Translations under genes and position numbers: made by a program
NCBI GenBank assembly: GCA_038212095.1
Contig: JBBQUW010000010.1
Coordinates: forward strand, 15,167 to 79,166
DNA length: 64,000 bases
DNA from: JAICYJ01 sp038212095
GTDB taxonomy: Bacteria; Actinomycetota; Thermoleophilia; Gaiellales; JAICJC01
Direction: 5' to 3'
Part shown: positions 26,471 through 36,115 of the stretch, piece by piece
Layout: each line of letters opens with the position of its first letter
Position numbering within the stretch: the stretch's first letter is position 1
The notes under the pieces: generated by a model
What the model was told of the DNA's origin: nothing
The model's input: only the letters and a program-made list of their open reading frames with translations
Database searches by the model: none

Positions 26471-27487
26471 TCACCGCGTCCACGAGACCGAGCTGGGGTC
26501 GACGTGCGGCAACGTCACGAAGTCGCCCGTCACCAGGTTGACCACCCGCAGCGCGCCTGGCAGCGCGACGGCCACGAAGCGGCCGTCCGGCGAGAACGCC
26601 AGCCCACGGCTGAGGGCTGGTACGGCCGGCGGGGGCTTCGCCGCGTCCATGGCAACAATTCTGGTCGCCCCGGTGATCTGGTACCCGATCGAGAGCCAGG
26701 CGCCGTCCGGCGAGACGCCGATCGCGTCCACCGTCCCCCGCGGCACCAGGTCGATGCGGGCGACGTTGCCGTTGGGATGCACCGTGACCAGCATCGTCCT
26801 GTTGGGAACGGCCCGATCCGAGAGCGCCAGCACCAGCCCCGCCGGCGACTCCGCCATCGCGGTCACCTCCACCGACCGCCGCGAGCCGTGCACCAGCAGG
26901 GGCAGGGTGCGATCTATCAGCCGCTGTCCCTGGCCGTAGACGTGGTGGCCGTCGCTGGTGATCAGACGCGAGCCGCGTGTCCAGGTCGCCGCGCATCGAT
27001 GCCGCAGCGGCCGTTCGTACCGCGTCGGTGAGACCTGCAGGCGCATCACCTCGGGCTGCGCGCCCCGCGTCGCACAGAACGCCAGCGCTGAGCTGTCCGG
27101 CGCCCACGTTGGAGACGATTCGAGGGTGGTCCTCCGCGGGAAGACGGACGTCAGGATCGAGCGCGCGCCATCCCGCGCCAGCAGCGCCGCCGTCGAGGTG
27201 CCGGCGGTGGCCAGTGCCACCCGTCCCGACGGCGCCGGCCACAGCCGGCAGTGACCCGTGCCGCCGCGCACCCGAGCGCCGCTTGGCAGCCGCACCAGTT
27301 CGACGCGACAGCCGGCGTCGACCCACCAGATCGTGCCTCGCGCGGAGCGCAGCAGGTCGGTGGCCGGGGTCGCCAGCCGCGGATCGTGGCTGACGTGGCT
27401 CGCCGTGCGCCCGTCCGACGACCAGCTCAGCAGCGCCAGCGCACCGATCGCCGCGATGATCGCGACCGCGGCCCGCGGCACGACCAC
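26471..27487 (-). CDS. Membrane-anchored WD40/TolB-like beta-propeller protein
   Basis: 338 residues. A single N-terminal helix (VAIIAAIGALALLSW) serves as signal anchor; the rest is extracytoplasmic. Repeated blade motifs include PTWAPDSSALAFC, IGVSPDGAWLSIGY and GLAFSPDGRFVAVAL. The Cys residues are spaced as possible disulfides. It lies 8 bp downstream of the livGF fusion stop, so it may be cotranscribed with the transporter; its role is unknown. Confidence 0.7.
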   Translation of the reverse strand: MVVPRAAVAIIAAIGALALLSWSSDGRTASHVSHDPRLATPATDLLRSARGTIWWVDAGCRVELVRLPSGARVRGGTGHCRLWPAPSGRVALATAGTSTAALLARDGARSILTSVFPRRTTLESSPTWAPDSSALAFCATRGAQPEVMRLQVSPTRYERPLRHRCAATWTRGSRLITSDGHHVYGQGQRLIDRTLPLLVHGSRRSVEVTAMAESPAGLVLALSDRAVPNRTMLVTVHPNGNVARIDLVPRGTVDAIGVSPDGAWLSIGYQITGATRIVAMDAAKPPPAVPALSRGLAFSPDGRFVAVALPGALRVVNLVTGDFVTLPHVDPSSVSWTR

Positions 27488-27495
27488 ACCTCGCC

Positions 27496-29082
27496 CTACG
27501 ACTCGCCCAGGTACGCCTTGCGCACGCGCTCGTTGCTGGCAAGCGCGGCGGCGTCATCGCTGAGCGCGATGTGCCCTGTCTCGAGCACGTAGCCGCGTTG
27601 CGCGATGCCAAGCGCCATCAGCGCGTTCTGCTCGACCAGCAGGATCGCTGTGCCCTCCTTGTTGATCTCGAGGATGATCTCGAAGATCTTCTCGACCAGG
27701 ATCGGGGCCAGGCCCAGCGACGGCTCGTCCAGCAGCAGCAGCTTGGGCCGAGCCATCAGCGCGCGTCCGATCGCGCACATCTGCTGCTCGCCGCCAGACA
27801 GCGTGCCGGCCTTCTGCGCCCGCCGCTCCTGCAGGCGCGGGAACAGCTCGTAGACATGGTTGATGTCCTTCTCGATCTCGGCCCGGTCGTTGCGCTGGAA
27901 GGCGCCCATCTCGAGGTTCTCGCGCACGGTCATGCGCGGGAACAGCCGCCGCCCCTCGGGTGACTGGCTGATGCCGCGTTTGACGATGTCGTGCGGCGCC
28001 ATGTCGCGGATGTTCTGCCCGCCGAACGTGATCGTGCCACGCTTCGGGCGCGTGATGCCCTGGATCGAACGCAGCGTCGTCGACTTGCCCGCGCCGTTGG
28101 CGCCGATCAGGGTCACGATCTCGCCCTCGTGCACGGTCAGCGAGATGCCCTTCACGGCCTCGATCCGGCCGTAGTAGGTGTGCACGTCGTCCAGCTCGAG
28201 CAGCGGCGAGCCGGTGATGTCGACCGGGGGCGGCCGGTGCGACACGACCTCGATCTGCGGGTCGTTCTCGAGCGCGCGGTCGGGGTTGCCGGGGTGTCCC
28301 GCCTGGCCGGCCGCGCCGGCTCCCAGGTAGGCCTCGATCACGCGTTCGTCGGCCTGCACCTCGCTGGGCGAGCCCTCGGCGATCTTCTCGCCCCGGTCGA
28401 GCACGGTGACGCGGTCGGAGACGCCCATCACGACCTTCATGTCGTGCTCGATCATCAGCACGGTCATGCCGCGGTCATCCCGCAGCTTGGCGACGAAGGC
28501 CGTGAAGTCGGCGCTCTCCTGCGGGTTCATGCCCGCGGTCGGCTCGTCCAGCAGCAGCAGCTTGGGGTCGGTGGCAAGCGCCCGCGCCACCTCCAGCCGG
28601 CGCTGGTCGCCGTAGGAGAGGTTCATCGCGTACTCCTCGTCGACCTTGTCGGGCAGCGCGCAGTAGCGCAGGATCTCGCGCGCCTTCTCGGCCGACTCTC
28701 GCTCCTCGCGGCGTACGGCCGGCGTGCGCAGGATGCTGCCGACGATACCGCCCTTGGTGCGGCTGTGCATGCCCACCAGCACGTTCTCGAGCGAGCTCAT
28801 CGTCTGGAACAGGCGGATGTTCTGGAACGTGCGGCCGATGCCGAGTTGGGTGATCGCGTGCGCCGGCAGCCCCGCCACCTCCTTGCCGTCGAAGATCACC
28901 TCGCCGGAAGTAGGCGTGTAGGCACCGGTCAGCATGTTGAAGAAGGTTGTCTTGCCGGCGCCGTTGGGGCCGATCAGGCTGACGATGCTGCCCTGCGGCA
29001 CCGTGAAGTTGACGTCGTTGCAGGCCACCAGGCCGCCGAACTCCTTGCGCACCATGCGCGCCTCAAGCAGGTTGTCACTCAT
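27496..29082 (-). CDS. livGF: Fused branched-chain amino acid ABC transporter ATPases (LivG-LivF)
   Basis: One 528-residue polypeptide carries both ATPases of a Liv-type importer, normally two proteins. The N-terminal half is LivG-like: Walker A LIGPNGAGKTTFFN, signature LSYGDQRRLEVARAL, Walker B LLLLDEPTAGMNP, ending IEAYLGAG. A Gly/Pro-rich linker of about 45 residues leads to the LivF-like half: LIGANGAGKSTTLRS, LSGGEQQMCAIGRAL, LLLLDEPSLGLAP, ending RKAYLGES. Start ATG 29082 overlaps the end of livM by 8 bp. Confidence 0.93.
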   Translation of the reverse strand: MSDNLLEARMVRKEFGGLVACNDVNFTVPQGSIVSLIGPNGAGKTTFFNMLTGAYTPTSGEVIFDGKEVAGLPAHAITQLGIGRTFQNIRLFQTMSSLENVLVGMHSRTKGGIVGSILRTPAVRREERESAEKAREILRYCALPDKVDEEYAMNLSYGDQRRLEVARALATDPKLLLLDEPTAGMNPQESADFTAFVAKLRDDRGMTVLMIEHDMKVVMGVSDRVTVLDRGEKIAEGSPSEVQADERVIEAYLGAGAAGQAGHPGNPDRALENDPQIEVVSHRPPPVDITGSPLLELDDVHTYYGRIEAVKGISLTVHEGEIVTLIGANGAGKSTTLRSIQGITRPKRGTITFGGQNIRDMAPHDIVKRGISQSPEGRRLFPRMTVRENLEMGAFQRNDRAEIEKDINHVYELFPRLQERRAQKAGTLSGGEQQMCAIGRALMARPKLLLLDEPSLGLAPILVEKIFEIILEINKEGTAILLVEQNALMALGIAQRGYVLETGHIALSDDAAALASNERVRKAYLGES

Positions 29083-30265
29083 GCTCGGCAACCGCATGGC
29101 CGACGTCGACGCCCTCGGCGGCCGCCCGGAACTCGACTCGCCGCCGACGGCTGGGGATCAGCCCCTCGGGGCGCAGCAGCATCATGATCACGATGATGCC
29201 GCCGAAGAAGCCGTAGGAGTAGGTCGAGATATCGATGTTGAGCTGCCGACCGATCGCCGCCAGACCCTGGTAGTTGAGGTACGTCAGCACCACCGCGCCC
29301 AGCATCACGCCCCACACGTTGCCCATGCCGCCCAGGATCACCATGCACAGCACGAAGATCGAGATGTTGAGCGAGAAGTCGCCGGGGAAGGTGGAGTTCT
29401 TCTCGATCGCATAGAAGCAGCCCGCCATGCCGCCGAAGAAGGCGCCGATCGCGTATGCCCAGGTCTTGGTGCGCATCAGCGGCACGCCCATCGCGGCGGC
29501 CGCGATCTCGTCCTCGCGGATCGCCACCCATGCCCGCCCCAGCCGCGAGTCGCGCAGCCGGATGCAGCAGAACAGCGTGAATGCGACCAGCGCCAGGCCG
29601 GTGTAGTAGTAGTAGTCAAGGTAGTTGATCTCGTTGTGGTAGTTGGCTGGCAGGAACGAGACCACGTTGTGGATGCTGGTGCCAAAGCCCAGCTGGTCGA
29701 TCGGCGTCAGGCCGTTGGGGCCGTTGGTGACGTTGCGGCCGAACACGTTGTCACCATTGTTGACGGCCTGCGGGATGATCTCGCCGAAGCCGAGCGTGAC
29801 GATCGCGAGGTAGTCACCGCGCAGCCGCAGCGTGGGCAGGCCGATCGCTATGCCGAGCACGGCGGCGAACGCGGCCCCCAGCGCCAGCAGCAGCCAGACG
29901 CTGATGTGGATGCCGGGCAGGATCTGCGGCACCGCCACCGGCAGGAAGTGGAACTTCCACTGGAAGGTGGTGTTGGCGAACTGCTGGGTCGCGAACATGC
30001 CGGCGATGTACGAGCCGGCGGCGTAGAACGCGACGTAGCCGAGGTCGAGCAGACCGGCGTAGCCGACCACGACGTTCAGTCCCAGCGCCATCATCGCGAA
30101 CACGCACATCTGCACCATCACGCCCATCTGCGGGAACCACTGCACCGGCAGCTGCGTGACGTACTTGGGATACAGCACGAACAGCGCAACCACGACCGCG
30201 GGTACCGCCAGCCGACGCACAGCCCACGGCAGCCTGTACCAGGACTCCGAGAGCGAGTGCTTCAT
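29075..30265 (-). CDS. livM: Branched-chain amino acid ABC transporter permease (LivM)
   Basis: 396 residues with about ten transmembrane helices. Family landmarks: MALGLNVVVGYAGLLDLGYV near residue 60 and the coupling loop GRAWVAIREDEIAAAAMGVP, followed by KTWAYAIGAFFGGMAGCFYA. A periplasmic insertion of roughly 100 residues between helices carries Asn/Phe-rich sequence. ATG 30265 overlaps the livH stop by 4 bp. Confidence 0.93.
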   Translation of the reverse strand: MKHSLSESWYRLPWAVRRLAVPAVVVALFVLYPKYVTQLPVQWFPQMGVMVQMCVFAMMALGLNVVVGYAGLLDLGYVAFYAAGSYIAGMFATQQFANTTFQWKFHFLPVAVPQILPGIHISVWLLLALGAAFAAVLGIAIGLPTLRLRGDYLAIVTLGFGEIIPQAVNNGDNVFGRNVTNGPNGLTPIDQLGFGTSIHNVVSFLPANYHNEINYLDYYYYTGLALVAFTLFCCIRLRDSRLGRAWVAIREDEIAAAAMGVPLMRTKTWAYAIGAFFGGMAGCFYAIEKNSTFPGDFSLNISIFVLCMVILGGMGNVWGVMLGAVVLTYLNYQGLAAIGRQLNIDISTYSYGFFGGIIVIMMLLRPEGLIPSRRRRVEFRAAAEGVDVGHAVAEHE

Positions 30266-31335
30266 GCTCTGTCCGCCGTCGCCTCGCCCAGCAGACCCTG
30301 CGGACGGAAGACCAGGATCAGGATCAGCACCGCGAACACCACCGACTGCGTCCAGCTCGACCCCGGCACGTGCCAGGAGAGGCCATCGTTGCCGGCCTGC
30401 AGCAGGCCGATGATGAAGGCGCCCAGGGCGGCGCCGTTGAGGTTGCCTATGCCGCCCAGCACGGCCGCGGTGAACGCGAACAGGCCGAGCTGGAAGCCGA
30501 GGTCGTAGCGGGTCGAGGTCTGCCACAGCACCCACAGCGTCCCGCCTGCGCCGGCCAGCACGCCGCCCAGCGCGAACGTGAACGAGATCGTGCGGTCGAC
30601 GTCGATGCCCATCATGCGCGCGGCGTCGGTGTCCTGGGCCACTGCCCGCATCGCCTTGCCCTGGCGGGTGCTGCGCACCAGGTAGACCAGCGCCGCCAGC
30701 ACCGGCAGCGTGATCAGGACAACGATCAGGTTCTTCTGGGCGTAGCCGTAGATACCGATCGTGAACAGGTGGTGGCTGGAGTCCGGCAGCACGTTGTCGG
30801 CGGTCTGCTCGCTGGGGCCGTAGAATTTCAGTGCCAGCGTCTGAAGGATGAACGACATGCCGATCGCGGTGATCAGCGGCGCCAGCTTGGGAGCGGAGCG
30901 CAGCGGCTTGTAGACCAGCCGCTCGATGATCACGTTGCCGGTACCGCACAGCGCCATCGCGCCGGCCATCGTCACCAGGAGCAGCAGCGCGGTCACGATG
31001 CCACTCTGGCTTCCGTCCAGCCCGAGCGTCGAGACGCCGATCGTGACGGCGAACATCGAGCCCCACATGAACACGTCGCCGTGGGCGAAGTTGATCAGCT
31101 CGATGATGCCGTACACCAGCGTGTAGCCCAGCGCCACAAGGCAGTACATCGACCCCAGCGTGATGCCGGTCAGCATCACGCTGACGAACTGGCGCCAGTC
31201 CTGGATGGCGTTGCCTATTAGCACGATCGCGACCATGCCGACCACCACCACGCCCATCACCAGGTTGAGGTTCTTGGCCAGAGCGGGGAGCGCCGCCAGC
31301 TTCGGCCGACCGGACGCTGGACTGTCAGTCGCCAC
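30262..31335 (-). CDS. livH: Branched-chain amino acid ABC transporter permease (LivH)
   Basis: 357 residues. The LivH hallmark GSMYCLVALGYTLVYGIIEL followed by INFAHGDVFMWG is near residue 65; the coupling loop is RSTRQGKAMRAVAQDTDAAR. The N-terminal extension of about 40 residues with an extra hydrophobic helix is longer than usual. It is the first gene after the binding-protein gene and the intergenic hairpin at 31360-31406. Confidence 0.93.
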   Translation of the reverse strand: MATDSPASGRPKLAALPALAKNLNLVMGVVVVGMVAIVLIGNAIQDWRQFVSVMLTGITLGSMYCLVALGYTLVYGIIELINFAHGDVFMWGSMFAVTIGVSTLGLDGSQSGIVTALLLLVTMAGAMALCGTGNVIIERLVYKPLRSAPKLAPLITAIGMSFILQTLALKFYGPSEQTADNVLPDSSHHLFTIGIYGYAQKNLIVVLITLPVLAALVYLVRSTRQGKAMRAVAQDTDAARMMGIDVDRTISFTFALGGVLAGAGGTLWVLWQTSTRYDLGFQLGLFAFTAAVLGGIGNLNGAALGAFIIGLLQAGNDGLSWHVPGSSWTQSVVFAVLILILVFRPQGLLGEATADRA

Positions 31336-31359
31336 GGCGGCGCCCCCCGGTCAATGGCT

Positions 31360-31406
31360 GGTCGAGCCCACGGAATCCGTGGTATCTGGACGACGTGGGC
31401 TCGACC
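31360..31406. terminator. Stem-loop with two alternative pairings between the binding-protein gene and livH
   Basis: GGTCGAGCCCACG (31360-31372) and CGTGGGCTCGACC (31394-31406) are a perfect 13-bp inverted repeat. Within it, CCACGG and CCGTGG (31369-31382, 3-nt loop) form a competing hairpin that uses part of the same left arm. No U-tract follows. In binding-protein-dependent operons such stem-loops often reduce expression of the downstream permeases; the competing hairpin hints at a switch. Confidence 0.6.
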
Positions 31407-31413
31407 GTGTGCA

Positions 31414-32745
31414 CTAGCCCGTCTCCACCAGGCTCTTCGGTGGCGTGATCACCTGGGCATTGCCCAGCTGGCCGCCGACCGCCTGGTAGATCGTCATCGA
31501 GCCCTGGTTGGTGTCACCGTTGGCGTCGATGGCGAAGTCACCCAGCACCGTGCCGGTCAGCTGGATGCCGAACAGGTTGGACGAGACCGATGCGCGGGTG
31601 CCGTCGGAGGCCGCGATGGCCTGCAGGAGCACCTCGGTGGCGGCGGCCGCGTACGGCGTGTACGGGTCGACGGCATCGGGGCTGTACTTGGCCTTGAAGT
31701 CCGACAGGAACGTCGAACCGGCACCGGTCAGCTGATCGACGGGAACGCCGCCGACCGACATGTAGGCACCTTCAGCGATCTTCGCGCCGGAGTCCGTGAT
31801 CGTGGACTGGGTCGTGAACCCGTCCGGCAGCAGCAGCTTCACTCCGCTGTTGGCGCCGAGCACCGCGACCTTGTCCTTGATCAGCTGGCCACCGTTCTCG
31901 CAGATCAGGCCACCGACCATGATCGCGTCCGGATGCTTGGACGCGATGCCCTGGAACAGGGCCTGGTAATTGGTACCGGTCTTGGTGTTGTACGCGTCGT
32001 TGCCGAGCACGGTGATGCCGAGCTTCTTGGCGGCATCCTCGAAGTAGTGCGCGACGCCGGCACCGTAGGCCTGCTTGTCGTTGATGATGTACACGGTCTT
32101 CACGTTCAGCTTCTGGGCGAGCAGCGCGAGCGCCGGTCCCTGGAAGTTGTCCGCGGGGATCACACGAGCGTAGTTGCGGGTGCCCGACGGGTAGTACTTG
32201 AGGGGCTCCGCGGGATCAGACGTCGTTTTCTGGGTCAGTCCGGGCCACGTGTTGGCCGGGCTGACGAACGCCAGCGCGCCACCGGGGGCCTGGTTGGCCA
32301 CCGGCACCTCGAGCTCGGCACAGCCCGAGTTGAAGGTACCGATCACGCCGATCACCGATGGCGTGGTGGCGTATGCGTTGGCGTTTGCCGAGCATGTCGC
32401 CGAGTCCCACGATCCCAGCTGTGCCGTTGAGTCGTCGCAGGCCTGGAACTGCAGGGTCTTGTCGCCGGCCTTCCAGTGATGCTGCTCGAGCACCAGCTGG
32501 ATCGCCTGGTTCATCTGCACCGTCTGGTGCTGGGATGAGCCCTGCAGCGGGAAGTCCGACGCGATCGTGTACTTGCCACTGCCAACGACGTTCTGGCAGG
32601 TGGAGGCGGTGATTCCGGCACTGCCTCCGCTACCACCTCCGGTGCCACCTGAGCCACCGCCGCTACTGCTGCCACAGCCCGCTGCGAACGCGAGCCCAGC
32701 CAGCAGCGCCGCGGCCGCTAAGGCACGGCTTCGTACCGATTTCAT
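31414..32745 (-). CDS. Branched-chain amino acid-type ABC transporter substrate-binding lipoprotein
   Basis: 443 residues from ATG 32745, chosen because GGAGGG lies 7 bp upstream (an ATG at 32751 is too close to it). Signal peptide ALAAAALLAGLAFAAGC ends in a lipobox Cys, followed by a Ser/Gly linker. Periplasmic-binding-protein type I fold: ASDFPLQGSSQHQTVQM, VIGVIGTFNSGCAELEVP, VKTVYIINDKQAYGAG and DAIMVGGLICENGGQLIKD. Ligand unknown; family members also bind amides and other compounds. First gene of the liv-type operon. Confidence 0.92.
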   Translation of the reverse strand: MKSVRSRALAAAALLAGLAFAAGCGSSSGGGSGGTGGGSGGSAGITASTCQNVVGSGKYTIASDFPLQGSSQHQTVQMNQAIQLVLEQHHWKAGDKTLQFQACDDSTAQLGSWDSATCSANANAYATTPSVIGVIGTFNSGCAELEVPVANQAPGGALAFVSPANTWPGLTQKTTSDPAEPLKYYPSGTRNYARVIPADNFQGPALALLAQKLNVKTVYIINDKQAYGAGVAHYFEDAAKKLGITVLGNDAYNTKTGTNYQALFQGIASKHPDAIMVGGLICENGGQLIKDKVAVLGANSGVKLLLPDGFTTQSTITDSGAKIAEGAYMSVGGVPVDQLTGAGSTFLSDFKAKYSPDAVDPYTPYAAAATEVLLQAIAASDGTRASVSSNLFGIQLTGTVLGDFAIDANGDTNQGSMTIYQAVGGQLGNAQVITPPKSLVETG

Positions 32746-32806
32746 CTGCATTCCCTCCGTGGTTTGTTGACCTCTGACGCTTGGTGGCGCACGCCGCACC
32801 GCCGAA

Positions 32807-32823
32807 GGGGTGTAATTATCACC
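32807..32823. promoter_or_regulatory. AT-rich palindrome in the divergent promoter region
   Basis: GGGTG-TAATTAT-CACCC is a 5-bp-armed palindrome with an AT-rich centre in otherwise GC-rich DNA, between the divergent binding-protein and lipoprotein genes. The centre could serve as a -10 box on both strands. On the plus strand it would place the start at or next to ATG 32825 (leaderless). No good -35 is visible, so a regulator-binding site is the alternative. Confidence 0.35.
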
Positions 32824-32824
32824 C

Positions 32825-33463
32825 ATGGCGCACGGATACAAGAGTCGGAGAACCCTTTCGCTCACAAGTGCGCACGGCCGCTGCGCATTTCTCTCGATCG
32901 CGGCCATCCTGCTGGCGGCCTGTGCGGGTTGCGGCGGATCGAGCAGCGCGGCTACGGCACCGCCGCCCTCCTCGGCCGCGCCGCCCCACGTCTGCCCGAT
33001 CGAGTGGGCAGCCGGCTGGCAGCGGTGGACGAACCAGATCGGAGCGGTCGTCTACTGCCCGACCTTCTTCCCCGGGCCGTTGACGGCCGAGATCGGCGGT
33101 CAGTGGAACACGGCCAAGGCGCCCGGCAAGGAGTGGCAGCTGGGGTACGCCTGGCTGGAGCACGGCCAGCTGGTGCACGTCGTCTTCGAGGGCTACCCGG
33201 AGGCCCGCTGGCCGCCCACCTGTCCCGGCCAGCCCTGCTTTGCCCACGTCGTCGACCACCAGCGGATCGGCGCCTTCGACGTCACCTGGTACGACCGCAA
33301 CTCGGCCTCGCACTGGCACCACCTGGCCGGCGTGTTCCACGCCGGCGGCGACGTCTACGTCGTCAGCATGCACATCATCACGCCGTATGACACCGAGGCG
33401 AAGGTGCGCGCTGCTCTCACCAAGACGATCGCCGGCCTTGTCCCGTTGCACCCGGCGGGATAG
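32825..33463 (+). CDS. Predicted lipoprotein, unknown function
   Basis: 212 residues. The signal peptide has the hydrophobic core FLSIAAILLAACAGC with a lipobox ending at Cys, then a Gly/Ser/Pro-rich linker. The mature domain begins HVCPIEWAAGWQRWTNQIG and contains four more Cys residues, including PPTCPGQPCF, suggesting disulfides. GGQWNTAKAPGKEWQLGYAW and GDVYVVSMHI suggest a small beta-rich domain. I do not recognise the family. It is divergent from the liv operon; the deacetylase-family gene follows after 13 bp. Confidence 0.7.
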   Translation: MAHGYKSRRTLSLTSAHGRCAFLSIAAILLAACAGCGGSSSAATAPPPSSAAPPHVCPIEWAAGWQRWTNQIGAVVYCPTFFPGPLTAEIGGQWNTAKAPGKEWQLGYAWLEHGQLVHVVFEGYPEARWPPTCPGQPCFAHVVDHQRIGAFDVTWYDRNSASHWHHLAGVFHAGGDVYVVSMHIITPYDTEAKVRAALTKTIAGLVPLHPAG

Positions 33464-33476
33464 GCTGCCGCGGGCC

Positions 33477-34586
<1,110 letters not shown>

Positions 34587-34599
34587 GCCTGCCCGGCCG

Positions 34600-35070
34600 A
34601 TGATCCGCCCGCTGGTCGGCGACGACCGGGTTTGGCTGGCCGGGTTCGCGCGCGAGCGATGGGGCTCGCCTCTGGTCGTCGCTGATGGGCGGGCGCACCG
34701 CATCGACGAGCTGCCCGGCTTCGTCGCGCCTGAGGCCGGGCGGGTGGTGGGACTGCTCACCTACCTGATCGAGGACGATCGCTGCCACGTCGTCTCGCTG
34801 GACGCGGTCGACCAGGGCCGCGGCATCGGCAGCGCGTTGCTGGAGCGGCTGGTCGACGCCGCGGGTGAGGCCGGCTGCGGGCGGGTCGAGCTGATCACCA
34901 CCAACGACAACGTGCGCGCGCTGCGCTTCTACCAGCGGCGCGGCTTCCGGCTGGCAGCGCTGCACGCCGGTGCGCTGGAGCGATCGCGCGAGCTGAAGCC
35001 CGAGATCCCGCTGGTTGGCGAGCACGGCATCCCGCTGCGCGACGAGCTGCTGCTCGTGCGCGACCTCTAG
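34600..35070 (+). CDS. GNAT family N-acetyltransferase
   Basis: 156 residues from ATG 34600. Motif A for acetyl-CoA binding is LDAVDQGRGIGSALLERLV (about residues 66-84); motif B is NDNVRALRFYQRRGFRLAAL. The N-terminal MIRPLVGDDRVWLAGFARER is typical. The acceptor is unknown. It shares a likely transcript with the deacetylase-family gene and overlaps the convergent egtD by 4 bp. Confidence 0.9.
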   Translation: MIRPLVGDDRVWLAGFARERWGSPLVVADGRAHRIDELPGFVAPEAGRVVGLLTYLIEDDRCHVVSLDAVDQGRGIGSALLERLVDAAGEAGCGRVELITTNDNVRALRFYQRRGFRLAALHAGALERSRELKPEIPLVGEHGIPLRDELLLVRDL

Positions 35071-36050
35071 CGCCGCGACCACAGCGAGAGCGAGAACTCG
35101 TTCGCATCGTCGGTCCAGAACCGCACCGCGGCGAGGCCGGCCACCGCCATCTCGGCCACCAGCCCGTCGCGCCGGAACTTGGCGCTGATCTCGGTCTGGA
35201 GCTTCTCGCCCTCGCCGAACTCGACCGTCATGTCCAGCTCGGCCAGCGTCACGACCTGGCGCTGGAGCGAGACGAGGCCGATCTCCATCCACTCGTTGCG
35301 GTCGTCCCACACGGCCTCGTGGCGGAACCGGCGCACCTCGAAGTCGGCTCCCAGCTCGCGGTTCAGCATCGTCAGCAGGTTGAGGCTGAAGCGCGCGCTG
35401 AAGCCGCCCGGATCGTCGTAGGCCGCCTCCAGCTGCGCCCGCGGCTTGATCAGGTCGGCGCCCAACAGCAGCATGTCGTCGTCATCCAGCGAGCGCGCCA
35501 GTCCGGCCAGCAGGCGCGCACGACCGTCCGGCTGCAGGTTGCCGATCGTGCCACCCAAAAACGCCACCAGCCGCCGGCCGGTGCGCGGCAGCGCGTCCAG
35601 GTGGCGCTCGAAGTCACCAACGATGCCGCGCACCTCGATGCCGGGGTACTCGCGCAGGATCGCCTCGGCCGACTCGCGCAGGATCGTTTCGGACACGTCG
35701 AACGGCACGAACCGTCTCAGCCTGCCGCCGGCGGCCAGCGCGGTCAGCAGCAACCGCGTCTTCTCACCGGTGCCTGATCCCAGCTCGATCAGCGTGTCGG
35801 CCTGCGTCAACGCCGCGATCTCGTCCACTCGTGCCACCAGGATCTCGCGCTCGCGCCGGGTCGGGTAATACTCCGGCATGCGCGTGATCTGGTCGAACAG
35901 GAGCGACCCGGCCTCGTCGTAGTGCCACTTGGCGGGCAGCCGCTTGGGACTGTCCCCCAGGCCGCTTCGGACGTCCTCGCGTAGCGACGCGCGCAGCGCT
36001 CCGGTAGCGAGCCGGACGTCGATGTGCAGCTGGTCGCCGGCGCGGATCAT
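35067..36050 (-). CDS. egtD: L-histidine N-alpha-methyltransferase (ergothioneine biosynthesis)
   Basis: Adds three methyl groups to histidine to give hercynine, the first step of ergothioneine synthesis. 327 residues from ATG 36050, matching the usual EgtD length; a longer frame to 36101 is possible. Features: DSPKRLPAKWHYDEAGSLLF, RMPEYYPTRREREIL, the SAM site LIELGSGTGEKTRLLL, FLGGTIGNLQPDGR and EMEIGLVSLQ-type C-terminal region. EgtB, EgtC and EgtE are not in the window. Confidence 0.93.
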   Translation of the reverse strand: MIRAGDQLHIDVRLATGALRASLREDVRSGLGDSPKRLPAKWHYDEAGSLLFDQITRMPEYYPTRREREILVARVDEIAALTQADTLIELGSGTGEKTRLLLTALAAGGRLRRFVPFDVSETILRESAEAILREYPGIEVRGIVGDFERHLDALPRTGRRLVAFLGGTIGNLQPDGRARLLAGLARSLDDDDMLLLGADLIKPRAQLEAAYDDPGGFSARFSLNLLTMLNRELGADFEVRRFRHEAVWDDRNEWMEIGLVSLQRQVVTLAELDMTVEFGEGEKLQTEISAKFRRDGLVAEMAVAGLAAVRFWTDDANEFSLSLWSRR

Positions 36051-36115
36051 TCCCTGAAGTGTAGGTTCGCCCGGCCTGGTCGCCACGGCGCCGTCCTGCA
36101 TCTACTCTGAGAGCT

